From: Deltaproteobacteria bacterium
GTDB taxonomy: Bacteria > Myxococcota_A > UBA9160 > UBA4427
Reading direction: 5' to 3'
Assembly: GCA_011051925.1 (NCBI GenBank)
Contig: DRKE01000466.1
Coordinates: forward strand, 1-15,414
Length of the DNA: 15,414 bases
Below, in pieces: positions 6,571 through 14,828 of this stretch; positions within the stretch are counted from its first letter, which is position 1; every line of letters begins with the position of its first letter. A program made the position numbers and the translations under genes. A model generated the notes under the pieces. That model did no database searches and was not told where the DNA came from. It worked only from the letters and a program-made list of their open reading frames with translations.

Positions 6571-6939
6571 CTACTCGCCCTTCTCGAGAACCTTGGCGAT
6601 CGTCGCGATCACGCTGTCGGGCTTGAAGGGCTTCACGATGAAATCACGCGCGCCCGCCTGAAGGGCCTCCATCACCAGCGTTTCCTGTCCCAGGGCGCTG
6701 CACATCACGACACAGGCCGTGGGGTGCTCCGCGAGGATCGTCTTGACTGCATCGATTCCGGAGCGCTTCGGCATGACGATGTCCATCGTGACGAGGTCCG
6801 GTGAGAGCTCGTTGAAGAGATCGACGGCCTCGATTCCGTTGGTCGCCTCGCCGACGACTTCATGTCCCTCCGGCTCGATGATCTCCCGGATCATCTGACG
6901 CATGAAGGATGCGTCGTCCGCAATCAGTACCCGTGCCAT
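6571..6939 (-). CDS. cheY: CheY single-domain response regulator
   Basis: A 122-residue stand-alone receiver domain with all key residues: the acidic pair D8/D9 (IADDASFMRQ), phospho-acceptor D53 (VTMDIVMPKRSG), Ser81 (MCSALGQ) in the Thr/Ser switch place and K103 (IVKPFKP). It has no output domain, so it works by binding a target when phosphorylated by CheA. It lies directly before cheA (4-base gap), with the cheC-like phosphatase after cheA, which makes it the likely substrate of both. The ATG at 6939 has a G5 run about 5 bases upstream as ribosome-binding site. The target, whether flagellar motor or another output, cannot be told, as no flagellar or pilus genes are in the window. Confidence 0.95.
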   Translation of the reverse strand: MARVLIADDASFMRQMIREIIEPEGHEVVGEATNGIEAVDLFNELSPDLVTMDIVMPKRSGIDAVKTILAEHPTACVVMCSALGQETLVMEALQAGARDFIVKPFKPDSVIATIAKVLEKGE

Positions 6940-6966
6940 GCCATACCCCCGAATTCGTGCGCCCGC

Positions 6967-7470
6967 CTAGTGCGTGGCGCCCTCAACCACTTCCCCGCCC
7001 CGCACCACCAAGGTCGCTGGGTCGAGGATGTGAACAATGCGTCCCTCGACGGGACGCCGCTCGACGACGAGCTCGCTCGCCTTCGGGCGATCCCGCTGTC
7101 CGCCTCCTTCGACGAGCCCGATCACGCGATCGACCGGCATTCCGAGCCAGGCGATGCCTCCCGGCTTGTCGGCGAGGACCAGAACCTGTTCCTGTGCGTA
7201 ACCGACGGTCGTCGCGGCTCCGAAGGGCGTCGCCCCCGCCTCGTCACGATCCCTGCCCAGAAGCAGCTCCGTCGCGATGAGGGGCAGGGCTTCGCCATGC
7301 CAGTTCATCACGCCACCGACGGGAAGTGCGATCGAGGGAACGGCCGTCACGCGGTCCTTCTCGGCGACTTCGAGAACCCAGCTGATCGGCAACGCATAGC
7401 GAACGTCTTCGAAGACGAAGGAAAGCAACCGGTTGCCCGGCGATCCCGATGAATCAAGCGGTCCGGTCAT
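6967..7470 (-). CDS. cheW: CheW-like coupling protein
   Basis: A 167-residue single CheW domain, the adaptor linking chemoreceptor tips to the P5 domain of CheA. The pattern is LLSFVFEDVRYALPISWVLEVAEKDRVTAVPSIALPVGGVMNWHGEALPLIATELLLG over residues 15-72. Then come QEQVLVLADKPGGIAWLGMPVDRVIGLVE and a final strand GRIVHILDPATLV. The spacing and hydrophobic pattern fit the family, though the usual Arg of the VxGxxxxRG-type turn is replaced (GVMNWHGE). The ATG at 7470 overlaps the chemoreceptor stop as ATGA and has a GGGGAG about 8 bases upstream, so the two proteins are probably made in coupled amounts. cheY follows after 27 bases. Confidence 0.88.
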   Translation of the reverse strand: MTGPLDSSGSPGNRLLSFVFEDVRYALPISWVLEVAEKDRVTAVPSIALPVGGVMNWHGEALPLIATELLLGRDRDEAGATPFGAATTVGYAQEQVLVLADKPGGIAWLGMPVDRVIGLVEGGGQRDRPKASELVVERRPVEGRIVHILDPATLVVRGGEVVEGATH

Positions 7471-8879
7471 CGCTCGTCTCCCCGGCTGATGGCCGGATCC
7501 GGGCCCTCTTCCCGCCCGAGGTCGCCCTCGACGGTCGCCGCGACGGGTTCCGCCATCGGCTCCTCCGGATCGTCGGCCCCGGTCTCCGTGGCCCCGGTCC
7601 GGAAGAAGGTGAGGGACGCTTCGAGTTCGCTGGCCATCCGGCTCACCGAAGTCGCGGAGTCGAAGATCTCGCCGAGGGTTCTCTGCTGCCCGCGAATCGT
7701 CTCGTTCAGGGCGGCCACGCTCTGGCCGTTCCCGCTCGCGACCTTCGCGATCTCCTCGATGGCGGAAACCATGCTCTCGGCGTTCAAGGAATGGCTGTCG
7801 GCCCCGTGGAAGATCTCCTCGGAGCGGGTCGCCGCCTCCGAGACCGCCATGCTGATCTGCGCGAGCGCACCCGCGATGGTGTTGACGTCTTCGCGCCCCT
7901 CTTCGATCACGACGCTCGACTGGCGCATCTCGTCGGCGACCATCGCGGTATCGCCCTGGATCTCATGCATCAGCTGGCTGATCTCGTCCGCGCTGCGCCC
8001 GGCACTCTCCGACAACTTCCGGATCTCGTCCGCCACGACGGAGAATCCGCGACCGGCCTCCCCGGCGCGTGCGGCCTCGATCGAGGCATTCAAGGAGAGA
8101 AGATTCGTCCGATGGGCCACGCTCGTGATGATCTCGGTGATCTGATGGACATGCCGGGTCTTGGCCTCGAGTTCGAAGACCTTGCTGCTCGTGCTCTCCG
8201 CGCGTTCGAAGACCGCCTTCATCTTCTCGATGGCGAGCCGAGCGACCTCGACGCCGGTGCCCGCCTTCTGGTTCGCCTCGGCCGCGAAACCGAATGCCTC
8301 CCGGGCGCGACCCGCATTCAGCTCGATCTCGCTCGAGACCTGGGCCATCCGTTGGGCGGCCTGCCCGAGCAGTTCCTGTTCCTGGTCGACCCCCCCGGCG
8401 ACCTGGGAGGCCGTGCTCAACATCCCCTCGCTGCTGCGCTGGAGCCGTTCGAGGGCCGACTCGAGTCCCGTCGAAGAAGCCGAAACGGATCGCGCCGTGC
8501 TCTGGACACGCACGACGAGCTGACGCAGACGGGCGAGCATCCCGAGCAGGCTTTCCGCCAGATCATCCACCTCGTCGCGAAATCCACTCGCGGAACGCTG
8601 GCCGATCTCCGGGCGGAGGTCGCCCTCGCGAATCCGCTCGGTCGCCAGTCGGAGTTCGTCGAATTTCACGCCCAGCATCCGGGACAGGAAGAATCCGATG
8701 CCCCCCCCGACACCGAGCGCGACGAAGAGGGTTCCCCAGGCCGAAAAGCCGATTCCGAGGCGACGCGCGAGGTCGGGCAGGAAAGACGTCGCGCCCGCCA
8801 CGACGAGCGAGCCGATCACGAATCTGGCCGTCAGAGAGAGTCTCACGCTCGTCATATCGGCCCAGCCGGCGCGATTCAT
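7467..8879 (-). CDS. Methyl-accepting chemotaxis protein without a periplasmic sensor domain
   Basis: A 470-residue chemoreceptor. Two membrane segments (about 20-34 and 48-65) are separated by only about 13 residues, so there is no periplasmic ligand domain. A HAMP domain follows (about 66-120), then a long coiled-coil signalling region with the conserved hairpin tip NLLSLNASIEAARAGEAGRGFSVVADEIRKLSE (259-291). The tail (about 428-470) is acidic and lacks a C-terminal CheR-binding pentapeptide of the NWETF type. The stimulus may be sensed in the membrane, by the cytoplasmic part or through a partner. The start is ATG at 8879, 5 bases after the thiL stop; ATG at 8855 (MTSVRL) is an alternative. 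The gene holds a G8 run over codons 57-60 (V-G-G-G) in the second membrane segment. Confidence 0.93.
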   Translation of the reverse strand: MNRAGWADMTSVRLSLTARFVIGSLVVAGATSFLPDLARRLGIGFSAWGTLFVALGVGGGIGFFLSRMLGVKFDELRLATERIREGDLRPEIGQRSASGFRDEVDDLAESLLGMLARLRQLVVRVQSTARSVSASSTGLESALERLQRSSEGMLSTASQVAGGVDQEQELLGQAAQRMAQVSSEIELNAGRAREAFGFAAEANQKAGTGVEVARLAIEKMKAVFERAESTSSKVFELEAKTRHVHQITEIITSVAHRTNLLSLNASIEAARAGEAGRGFSVVADEIRKLSESAGRSADEISQLMHEIQGDTAMVADEMRQSSVVIEEGREDVNTIAGALAQISMAVSEAATRSEEIFHGADSHSLNAESMVSAIEEIAKVASGNGQSVAALNETIRGQQRTLGEIFDSATSVSRMASELEASLTFFRTGATETGADDPEEPMAEPVAATVEGDLGREEGPDPAISRGDER

Positions 8880-8884
8880 GAGGG

Positions 8885-9847
8885 CTAGAAGTGGTGGGCG
8901 GGTCCGGCCGGGGGCAGCCCCCGGATGCCGACGCGATCGACGATCTCCCCGATCCGGCTGACCCGGACACCCAGCCGCTCCGCCAGCCCCTCGATTCCCG
9001 CATCCGGATGATGGGACGCGAGCGCGAAGAGGAGTTCGTAGTCCTCACCGCCACCCGCGAGGAGCGTGGCGGGATCGAGGCCCAGTTCCCGACAGGCCCG
9101 GCGGAAGCCCCGAGGCGCTGGAAGGGCCCCGGGATCGATCTCTGCACCCAGGCGCGTCCCGGCCAGAAGCCGGGCCAGATCGCTCGCCAGGCCGTCGGAA
9201 AGGTCGATGCAGGCCCGGACCCCGCCCATCTTCGCCAGCGCGCGGCCGGCTTCGAGCCTTGGGCGGGGCACTCGCGTGAGGCGTGACCCGTGGCGATCGG
9301 CGCGCAACCGGGCGAGGGCAGCGGCACCCAGGACCCCGGTCACGTAGAGGGAATCCCCGACCCGGAGGCCCGAGCGGCGCAGGGCCCTGCCACGCGGACA
9401 CCGCCCCACGACCGTGACGGTCAGACTGGAATCCTTCGCTCTGGACAGATTTCCACCCACCAGGGGACAGCCGTGGAGGCGTGCCTCGGTCAGGAATCCA
9501 TCGATGAATCCGTCGAAGGTCGCGACCGGAAGGGTCGCGGGGACGCACAGGGACAGGAGTGCCCCGACGGGCTCGGCCCCCATCGCAGCGAGATCCGAAA
9601 GATTGACGACCAGGGCGCGTCTGCCGATCGTCCGCGGCGTCTCGCGCCCGAAGCGGAAATGGACCCCCTCGACCTGGACGTCACTCGACAGCACCAGCTC
9701 CTCCCCACGACGGGTCCGGAGGATCGCGGCGTCGTCGCCGATTCCCAGTGGCCATGTCCGTTTCGGAGGCACGCCTGCCCGCCGCGCGATCCGCCGGATC
9801 AAGGCGGTCTCACCCAGGTCGGCCAGTGTACGACGGCGGCGGGTCAT
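8885..9847 (-). CDS. thiL: Thiamine-monophosphate kinase ThiL
   Basis: A 320-residue ThiL, which phosphorylates thiamine monophosphate with ATP to the active cofactor thiamine diphosphate, in the cytoplasm. Family motifs in order are GIGDDAAI (35-42), LSSDVQVEGVHF (53-64), VNLSDLAAMGAEP (81-93), VGGNLSR (130-136), IDLSDGLASDL (214-224) and GGGEDYELLF (265-274). In the fourth motif Asn133 stands where many ThiL proteins have a metal-binding Asp; I cannot tell from sequence whether this matters. Length and order are normal. The ATG at 9847 follows lon by 92 bases, and the stop lies 5 bases before the chemoreceptor start. The housekeeping gene therefore appears to lead the chemosensory transcript. 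No other thiamine gene or riboswitch is seen. Confidence 0.95.
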   Translation of the reverse strand: MTRRRRTLADLGETALIRRIARRAGVPPKRTWPLGIGDDAAILRTRRGEELVLSSDVQVEGVHFRFGRETPRTIGRRALVVNLSDLAAMGAEPVGALLSLCVPATLPVATFDGFIDGFLTEARLHGCPLVGGNLSRAKDSSLTVTVVGRCPRGRALRRSGLRVGDSLYVTGVLGAAALARLRADRHGSRLTRVPRPRLEAGRALAKMGGVRACIDLSDGLASDLARLLAGTRLGAEIDPGALPAPRGFRRACRELGLDPATLLAGGGEDYELLFALASHHPDAGIEGLAERLGVRVSRIGEIVDRVGIRGLPPAGPAHHF

Positions 9848-9864
9848 GCCGGGAACCTAGCCTC

Positions 9865-9880
9865 GATCCACCTCTGGATC
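9865..9880 (-). terminator. Hairpin between lon and thiL
   Basis: GATCCA (9865-9870) and TGGATC (9875-9880) form a perfect 6-bp inverted repeat with a 4-base loop in the 92-base gap after lon. No T-run follows on the minus strand, so it is at best a weak or Rho-assisted terminator, or an mRNA-end stabiliser. It could equally be chance. Confidence 0.3.
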
Positions 9881-9939
9881 TCGAAAGAAGGCGCATCAGA
9901 GGGCGGGTTTCGCGAAGGCCGCCAGACGAGCGGAATTCG

Positions 9940-12375
9940 TCAGCCGCGCTTCGAAGCCTGGGCCGGTGCGATCGAGCCTGCGGAAGTCGCCCCCCCCTTC
10001 CCTTTTCGTCTCCTGGGGACCGGCTTCCAATCGATCGACTCGACGAGGACCTCGTCGAGGACCTCGCGCATGTGGCTCACGGGCACGAAGGTGATGCGCT
10101 TCTTCAGCTCCTTCGGAATCTCCCGCAGATCCGCCACGTTGCTCTCAGGAATCACGATCGTCGAGATCCCGGCGCGGAGGGCTGCCAACGCCTTCTCGCG
10201 AACCCCGCCCACCGGTAGCACGCGACCGCGCAGCGTCACCTCCCCCGTCATCGCGACATCGGCCCGAACGGGAATCCCCGCAGCGAGCGATGCGATGGCC
10301 GTGGCGATCGCGACCCCCGCGGAGGGTCCGTCCTTGGGCGTCGCACCGGCCGGAACGTGGACATGGACCTGCTGGCGACCGAATTCACGCTCGCAGACAC
10401 CCATTTCGGACAGGATCGATCGGACGTACGAGAGCGCGGTCTGCCCGCTCTCCTTCATCACATCCCCGAGATGGCCGGTCAGGAGCAGCCCGCGCCCACG
10501 CGAGAGATTCGCTTCGAGGGAGAGCACCTCACCCCCGGCTTCCGTCCAGGCCAGGCCGTTCACCAGCCCGACATCCGAGTCCTTCGAGGCATTCTCATGG
10601 CGGAAGGGGGGCGGTCCGAGAAGCCGATCGAGACTTCTCGAATTGATGGTGACCTTGGATTCGTCGCCCTCGGCGCGTCGCCGGGCGATCTTGCGGCAGA
10701 TGGCGGCGACCTGACGCTCGAGATTGCGCACACCCGCTTCATAGGTGTACTCGGAACTCAGTGAAGCGATGGCATTCCGGGTCCAGCTGATCGCGTCCTC
10801 GTTCAATCCGTGTTCTTCAACCTGTCGTGGGATCAGGTAGTTCGTCGCGATCTCGGCCTTCTCCTCCGGCGTGTATCCCGAGAGTCGAATGACCTCCATG
10901 CGATCGCGCAGCGGTGAGGGGATCGGCTCGAGCATGTTCGCGGTCGCGATGAAGAGCACCCGCGAAAGATCGAAGGGCGTGTTCAGGAAATGGTCGCTGA
11001 AACGACAATTCTGTTCGGGATCGAGGACCTCGAGAAGCGCGGCCGACGGATCCCCACGGAAGTCCGCACCGAGCTTGTCCAACTCGTCGAGCATCATGAC
11101 GGGGTTGTTCGTCCCGGCCTGCTTCAGACCCTGGATGATGCGCCCGGGCAACGCGCCGACGTAGGTCCGGCGATGGCCGCGGATCTCCGCCTCGTCCCGG
11201 ACCCCGCCGAGGGAAACCCGCACGAACTCCCGCCCCATCGCCCGCGCGATCGAGCGTCCGAGTGACGTCTTCCCCACGCCCGGGGGTCCCGCCAGGCAGA
11301 GGATCGGTCCCCGGGAGTCCTCGCGCAGCTTTCTCACGCTGAGGAACTCGAGGATGCGGTCCTTCACGACCGACAGGTGGGCGTGGTCCCGATCGAGGAC
11401 CTCACGCGCTTCTTCGAGACCCAATCGGTCGGGAGACGAACAGTTCCAGGGCAGCTCGACGACCCAATCGAGATAGTTGCGCACGACCTGGGCCTCGGGT
11501 CCGTCCGGATGCATCCGTTCGAGGCGGCGCAGCTGTCGCATCGCCTCTTCCCGGGTTTCTTCGGGCAGGTCCGCCTCTTCGACCTTCAGGCGGTACTCGT
11601 CGAATTCCTCGGCCCTCGGGTCGACCTCGCCCAACTCGCTCTGGATCGCCCGGAGCTGCTCGCGCAGGAAGGCCTCACGATGCTCGCCATCCAATTCGTC
11701 GCGGACGGGATTCTGGATGTCCGCCTGCATCGACGAGACCTCGAGCTCGCGCTTCAGCAGGACATCGACCTTCCGCAGCCGCGCGATCGAGTCCTCGATC
11801 TCGAGAACCTCCTGGGCCTCTTCGAGTCGTAGACGCAGATTCGACGCGACGAGGTCGGCGAGCCTGCCCGGGCTCTGGACGTTCGTCGTGATCGAGAGGA
11901 TCTCGGGCGGGAGATTCTTGAGTGGCAGGAGTTCCTCGACCCGCGCGCGCACGGCGCGAGTGAGCGCTTCGCCTTCGACGGTCCAATCGTCCACGGACTC
12001 GTCTTCGCTCTGGAGATGGGCGACCCGAACGCGGGTAGTTCCCGGATCGTGCTCGACGACGCTCTCGATGCGGGCCTTGCCGAGCCCTTGCACGAGGACC
12101 TTCAAGCGGCCGTCGGGCATCCGCATGCTGCGCATGATCATCGCGACCGTCCCCATGCGGTAGAGATCATCGGGATCGGGATCGGAGGTCTCCGGATTGC
12201 GTTGTGCCACGAGAAGAACACGCCGATCCGCGGCGAGCGCGTCCTCGACCGCCGCGATCGAGCGCTCTCGCGAGACGAAGAGGGGAAGAACCATGTACGG
12301 GAAGACGACGAATTCTCGTAGCGCCAGAACGGGCAGTTCTTCGGGGATCTGATCAGCCGGGGGCCTGCAATCCAT
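9940..12375 (-). CDS. lon: ATP-dependent protease Lon
   Basis: An 811-residue LonA protease, which unfolds and degrades damaged and regulatory proteins in the cytoplasm as a hexamer. The N-terminal substrate domain begins LPVLALREFVVFPYMVLPLFV (14-34), and a coiled-coil stretch lies around 180-295. The AAA+ module has Walker A GPPGVGKT (363-370) and Walker B MMLDELDK (427-434). The protease domain has Ser685 in PKDGPSAG and Lys728 in GGVREKALAA, the catalytic dyad. A basic Ala/Gly-rich tail (about 785-811) extends past the usual end. The start is ATG at 12375 (MDCRPP), which gives normal length. The frame runs open a further 282 codons to 13221, but that part lies antiparallel-frame inside the upstream gene and has no Lon similarity. 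Its ribosome-binding site is weak, and 125 bases separate it from the gene before. Confidence 0.97.
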   Translation of the reverse strand: MDCRPPADQIPEELPVLALREFVVFPYMVLPLFVSRERSIAAVEDALAADRRVLLVAQRNPETSDPDPDDLYRMGTVAMIMRSMRMPDGRLKVLVQGLGKARIESVVEHDPGTTRVRVAHLQSEDESVDDWTVEGEALTRAVRARVEELLPLKNLPPEILSITTNVQSPGRLADLVASNLRLRLEEAQEVLEIEDSIARLRKVDVLLKRELEVSSMQADIQNPVRDELDGEHREAFLREQLRAIQSELGEVDPRAEEFDEYRLKVEEADLPEETREEAMRQLRRLERMHPDGPEAQVVRNYLDWVVELPWNCSSPDRLGLEEAREVLDRDHAHLSVVKDRILEFLSVRKLREDSRGPILCLAGPPGVGKTSLGRSIARAMGREFVRVSLGGVRDEAEIRGHRRTYVGALPGRIIQGLKQAGTNNPVMMLDELDKLGADFRGDPSAALLEVLDPEQNCRFSDHFLNTPFDLSRVLFIATANMLEPIPSPLRDRMEVIRLSGYTPEEKAEIATNYLIPRQVEEHGLNEDAISWTRNAIASLSSEYTYEAGVRNLERQVAAICRKIARRRAEGDESKVTINSRSLDRLLGPPPFRHENASKDSDVGLVNGLAWTEAGGEVLSLEANLSRGRGLLLTGHLGDVMKESGQTALSYVRSILSEMGVCEREFGRQQVHVHVPAGATPKDGPSAGVAIATAIASLAAGIPVRADVAMTGEVTLRGRVLPVGGVREKALAALRAGISTIVIPESNVADLREIPKELKKRITFVPVSHMREVLDEVLVESIDWKPVPRRRKGKGGATSAGSIAPAQASKRG

Positions 12376-12500
12376 TGAATCTTTAGCGGTCGGCAAGGTG
12401 TCGACTTTAGACGCGAGACCCTTCAACGGGTTTCGAATTGCAATCTTCGGAAACCGGCAGGGAAGCGGCAGTACGCGACGCGAACAAGCAGGAAGGTCAC
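12376..12500 (-). promoter_or_regulatory. lon leader region with near-palindrome
   Basis: This 125-base gap before lon is visibly richer in A and T than its surroundings. It contains the exact palindrome ATTGCAAT (12437-12444) inside a near-palindrome CGAATTGCAATCTTCG (12434-12449). A GTTGAAG on the minus strand, about 45-50 bases before the lon start, slightly resembles a heat-shock -35 box, but I find no good partner -10. A promoter or operator for lon here is plausible; no specific regulator can be named. Confidence 0.3.
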
Positions 12501-14675
12501 TCAATCCAGCGAGTGGAAACGTCCTCGCGACACGCCGAGAAGGAAGGGCCGACGACGCGCGTTGCCGTCCGGGCGCATCGTCAGCGCACCGGTCGCGCCC
12601 GGAAAGGCACGCGTGTCGAGCAGGCCTTCGCGCAGGTCTTCCCGGTCGGTCCTCCCCGAAGCGAGTTGCACGAGAATGAGGTTCGTCGCATCGAAGGCCT
12701 GCGCCGCATAGGCGTCGGGTTCGTCGCCGAAGGTCTTCCGGTAGCGCGCGACGAATTCCGCCACGAGAGGGATGTCGCTTTCGGCGTAGAAGGGCGCGCT
12801 GATCACCGCCCCCGAGACGTGGCGGCGCGCGACACGCAACAAGTCCTCGTCGACCCAGTCGCTCGTGCCGAGCAGCCGTACGCCCTGCACTTCGTGAAAG
12901 GCCAGCGCCGGCGCGATCAGCGCGATCGTCTCCCACGTGTCGGGAATGAAGAGAACGTCGAAATCGACGATCGGCGGAAGCGGCTCGACCTCCGGCCCGA
13001 GGATCGAATAGGCGGCCGTCCGCAGGAGTGCCGCGTCTTCGGGCTCGAGGCGGCGGGCCGCGCGCAGGATCTTCTTCCGCTCGGCCAGGGCCTTGCGTTC
13101 CCAGCGCGTGAGAAAGCGGTAGCCGATCATGTCGCGAATCGGACCGGAGAAGTCCGTCGCCTCCGGATCGTAGCTCGACGCGGCCACCATCGTTCCGCCC
13201 CGTGCCATGACGGCATCCCAATAGAGCTTCCTCATTCCGCGCCCGTATCGCGTCTGGGGATAGAGGACGGCGAAACGTTTCGCCCCGAGCTCCTCGAAGG
13301 CATGACGCACGAGCGCGCCGACTTCGTCGCCGGGCGTCGTCCGCGTGCGGAACACCTCCGATCGTCCGGCCGGCACCTCTTCGCGGGTCGAGAGCGTGAC
13401 GAGGGGCACACCGACCGCTTCGGCCGCCTCCGCGGCCGCCAGGGATTCGGCGCTGAAAACGGGACCCACGATCGCGACGACATCGGGATCCAGAGCGAGT
13501 TCGCGAACGGCTGCTGCGGCCCGCGCCGGATCGCCCCCCGTGTCACGCACGACCAGCCGGATCTCCTCACCGCCGTCGCCGCGGCGGGAACCGTCACTCC
13601 CCGGAACCTCGTCGCCCGGAAAGACGTGCGCCGCGAGGAGAATGCCCTGGAGACTCTCTTCTCCGAAGGCGGCGAAGTCACCCGTCAGCGGAAGCACGAC
13701 ACCCAGCGTTCCCCTCGCGCCTCGGGTCTCCGGCCGCACACGCTCCGCGAGTTCGCGCAGGGGTGGCAGATCCGCCTCGGCCCGCGCCGCGTCGCGCAGG
13801 GTCGCCAGACGTTCCGTCAGCAACCGCAGTCGTCCCTGCTCCACATCCCCCTCGACACTCGATCCCGCCCGTTCGATCCGGGTCGTCGCCAGGTCCAGCT
13901 GGCCCGTGTCCAGGGCCCGACGTGCCAGTTCGAGCAGGATCGCGCCGGTCGGGGGCCGACCACGCAGGGACCGGATCATCTCCTCGAGTTCCGCCGACGC
14001 CGCCGAAGAGATCAGGTTCCCGATATCGCGATCGACGGCCGCCAGGCGGGACTCCAGCCGGCTGCTCGCGATCGCATCGCGCCCGCGCGCAGCCGCTTCG
14101 GTCCGGAGCTGCGCCTGCAGCAGGGACAGCTGCAACATCCGTTCGACGGGCGTGCGGGCGAGTGCGATCCGCAACCGGAGTGCCGCGCGCCGATCGGCCC
14201 GATCGAGGTCCTCGAGGCGGAGCGGCTCGAGAAGTCGCCGAGCGGCGGCCCGGCGGTCGCGCGCGAACTCGAGTTGCGCCAGCCGCAGCCGCGCGGACGG
14301 CGCGCGATCGCTCTTCGGATGGCGGCTGAGGATCCGGGCGAGCCAGCGCATGCCCTCTTCCTGGCGACCCGCCGCAAAGGCCAGCTGCGATAGCTGCTCG
14401 GCCGCGTCATCCGCCAGGAGACTGCGCGGATAGGCGGCCAGGAAGCTTTCCAGCGCGGCCGCCGCGGCTTCGGGATCGGCCGGCAGATTTCCCATCGCCG
14501 CATCGTAGGCCGCGCGCTCTTCGGGCGGCACGGTCGGCGGAGAGAACCCGGAGAAGGCACAAGCGAACTGGAAGAAGAGCAGGAGGAACGCTGCCGTCCC
14601 GACCCGGGCCCGTCCCGACCGGACCCCTTCCCGGACTCTTCGCTCCCCCAAGAGACCGCGATCTCCCGCCCTCAT
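12501..14675 (-). CDS. Penicillin-binding protein activator LpoA-like / TPR plus periplasmic-binding protein
   Basis: A 724-residue exported protein. An Arg-rich start is followed by a hydrophobic stretch (about 26-42, VGTAAFLLLFFQFAC) that looks like a signal peptide. The Cys could be a lipoprotein site, but QFAC is a poor lipobox. Residues about 50-330 are Ala/Leu/Arg-rich helical repeats of TPR type (ALESFLAAYPRSLLADDA, ILSRHPKSDRAPSARLRLAQLEF). Residues about 335-720 are a type I periplasmic-binding fold as in branched-chain amino-acid receptors: TLGVVLPLTGDFAAFGEESLQG, DVVAIVGPVFSAESLAAAEAA, VPLVTLSTRE, FAVLYPQTRYGRGM and AFDATNLILVQLA. The TPR plus binding-fold order is that of LpoA, which activates a peptidoglycan synthase. 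A solute-binding role is the alternative, but no transporter genes lie nearby. The ATG at 14675 has a G6 run 3 bases upstream. Confidence 0.82.
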   Translation of the reverse strand: MRAGDRGLLGERRVREGVRSGRARVGTAAFLLLFFQFACAFSGFSPPTVPPEERAAYDAAMGNLPADPEAAAAALESFLAAYPRSLLADDAAEQLSQLAFAAGRQEEGMRWLARILSRHPKSDRAPSARLRLAQLEFARDRRAAARRLLEPLRLEDLDRADRRAALRLRIALARTPVERMLQLSLLQAQLRTEAAARGRDAIASSRLESRLAAVDRDIGNLISSAASAELEEMIRSLRGRPPTGAILLELARRALDTGQLDLATTRIERAGSSVEGDVEQGRLRLLTERLATLRDAARAEADLPPLRELAERVRPETRGARGTLGVVLPLTGDFAAFGEESLQGILLAAHVFPGDEVPGSDGSRRGDGGEEIRLVVRDTGGDPARAAAAVRELALDPDVVAIVGPVFSAESLAAAEAAEAVGVPLVTLSTREEVPAGRSEVFRTRTTPGDEVGALVRHAFEELGAKRFAVLYPQTRYGRGMRKLYWDAVMARGGTMVAASSYDPEATDFSGPIRDMIGYRFLTRWERKALAERKKILRAARRLEPEDAALLRTAAYSILGPEVEPLPPIVDFDVLFIPDTWETIALIAPALAFHEVQGVRLLGTSDWVDEDLLRVARRHVSGAVISAPFYAESDIPLVAEFVARYRKTFGDEPDAYAAQAFDATNLILVQLASGRTDREDLREGLLDTRAFPGATGALTMRPDGNARRRPFLLGVSRGRFHSLD

Positions 14676-14828
14676 GCACCCCCCAGGTCCATCCGGTATC
14701 CGTTCACCGGAGGCGAGAGGCTAGCAGTCCGCGACAAAGGGCGCGCCGAAGTCGTTTCGATCCGGGGCATCCCGGCGTGATCGCGCGCGACCGGGGCCGC
14801 CAGGAATCCGCGCGGGATCCGGGAACAT
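14676..14828 (-). other. dnaJ to LpoA-like gene spacer
   Basis: This 153-base spacer is the longest gap in the window. One short hairpin, CCGGG/CCCGG with a GCAT loop (14762-14775), follows dnaJ by about 50 bases on the minus strand without a T-run. A small frame crossing it (14672-14923) has low-complexity Ser/Arg composition and overlaps the dnaJ end, so I do not accept it as a gene. Confidence 0.3.

Noticed and set aside
12376..13221. Long in-frame extension upstream of lon giving a 1093-residue frame
   Set aside because: It overlaps the well-supported LpoA-like gene in another frame, is low-complexity Arg/Gly-rich, and has no Lon similarity; the ATG at 12375 gives a normal-length Lon.
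12438..14393. 651-codon open frame on the plus strand
   Set aside because: It is antisense to the LpoA-like gene. Its Arg/Gly/Pro-rich composition and lack of any domain mark it as a shadow of GC-rich codon use.
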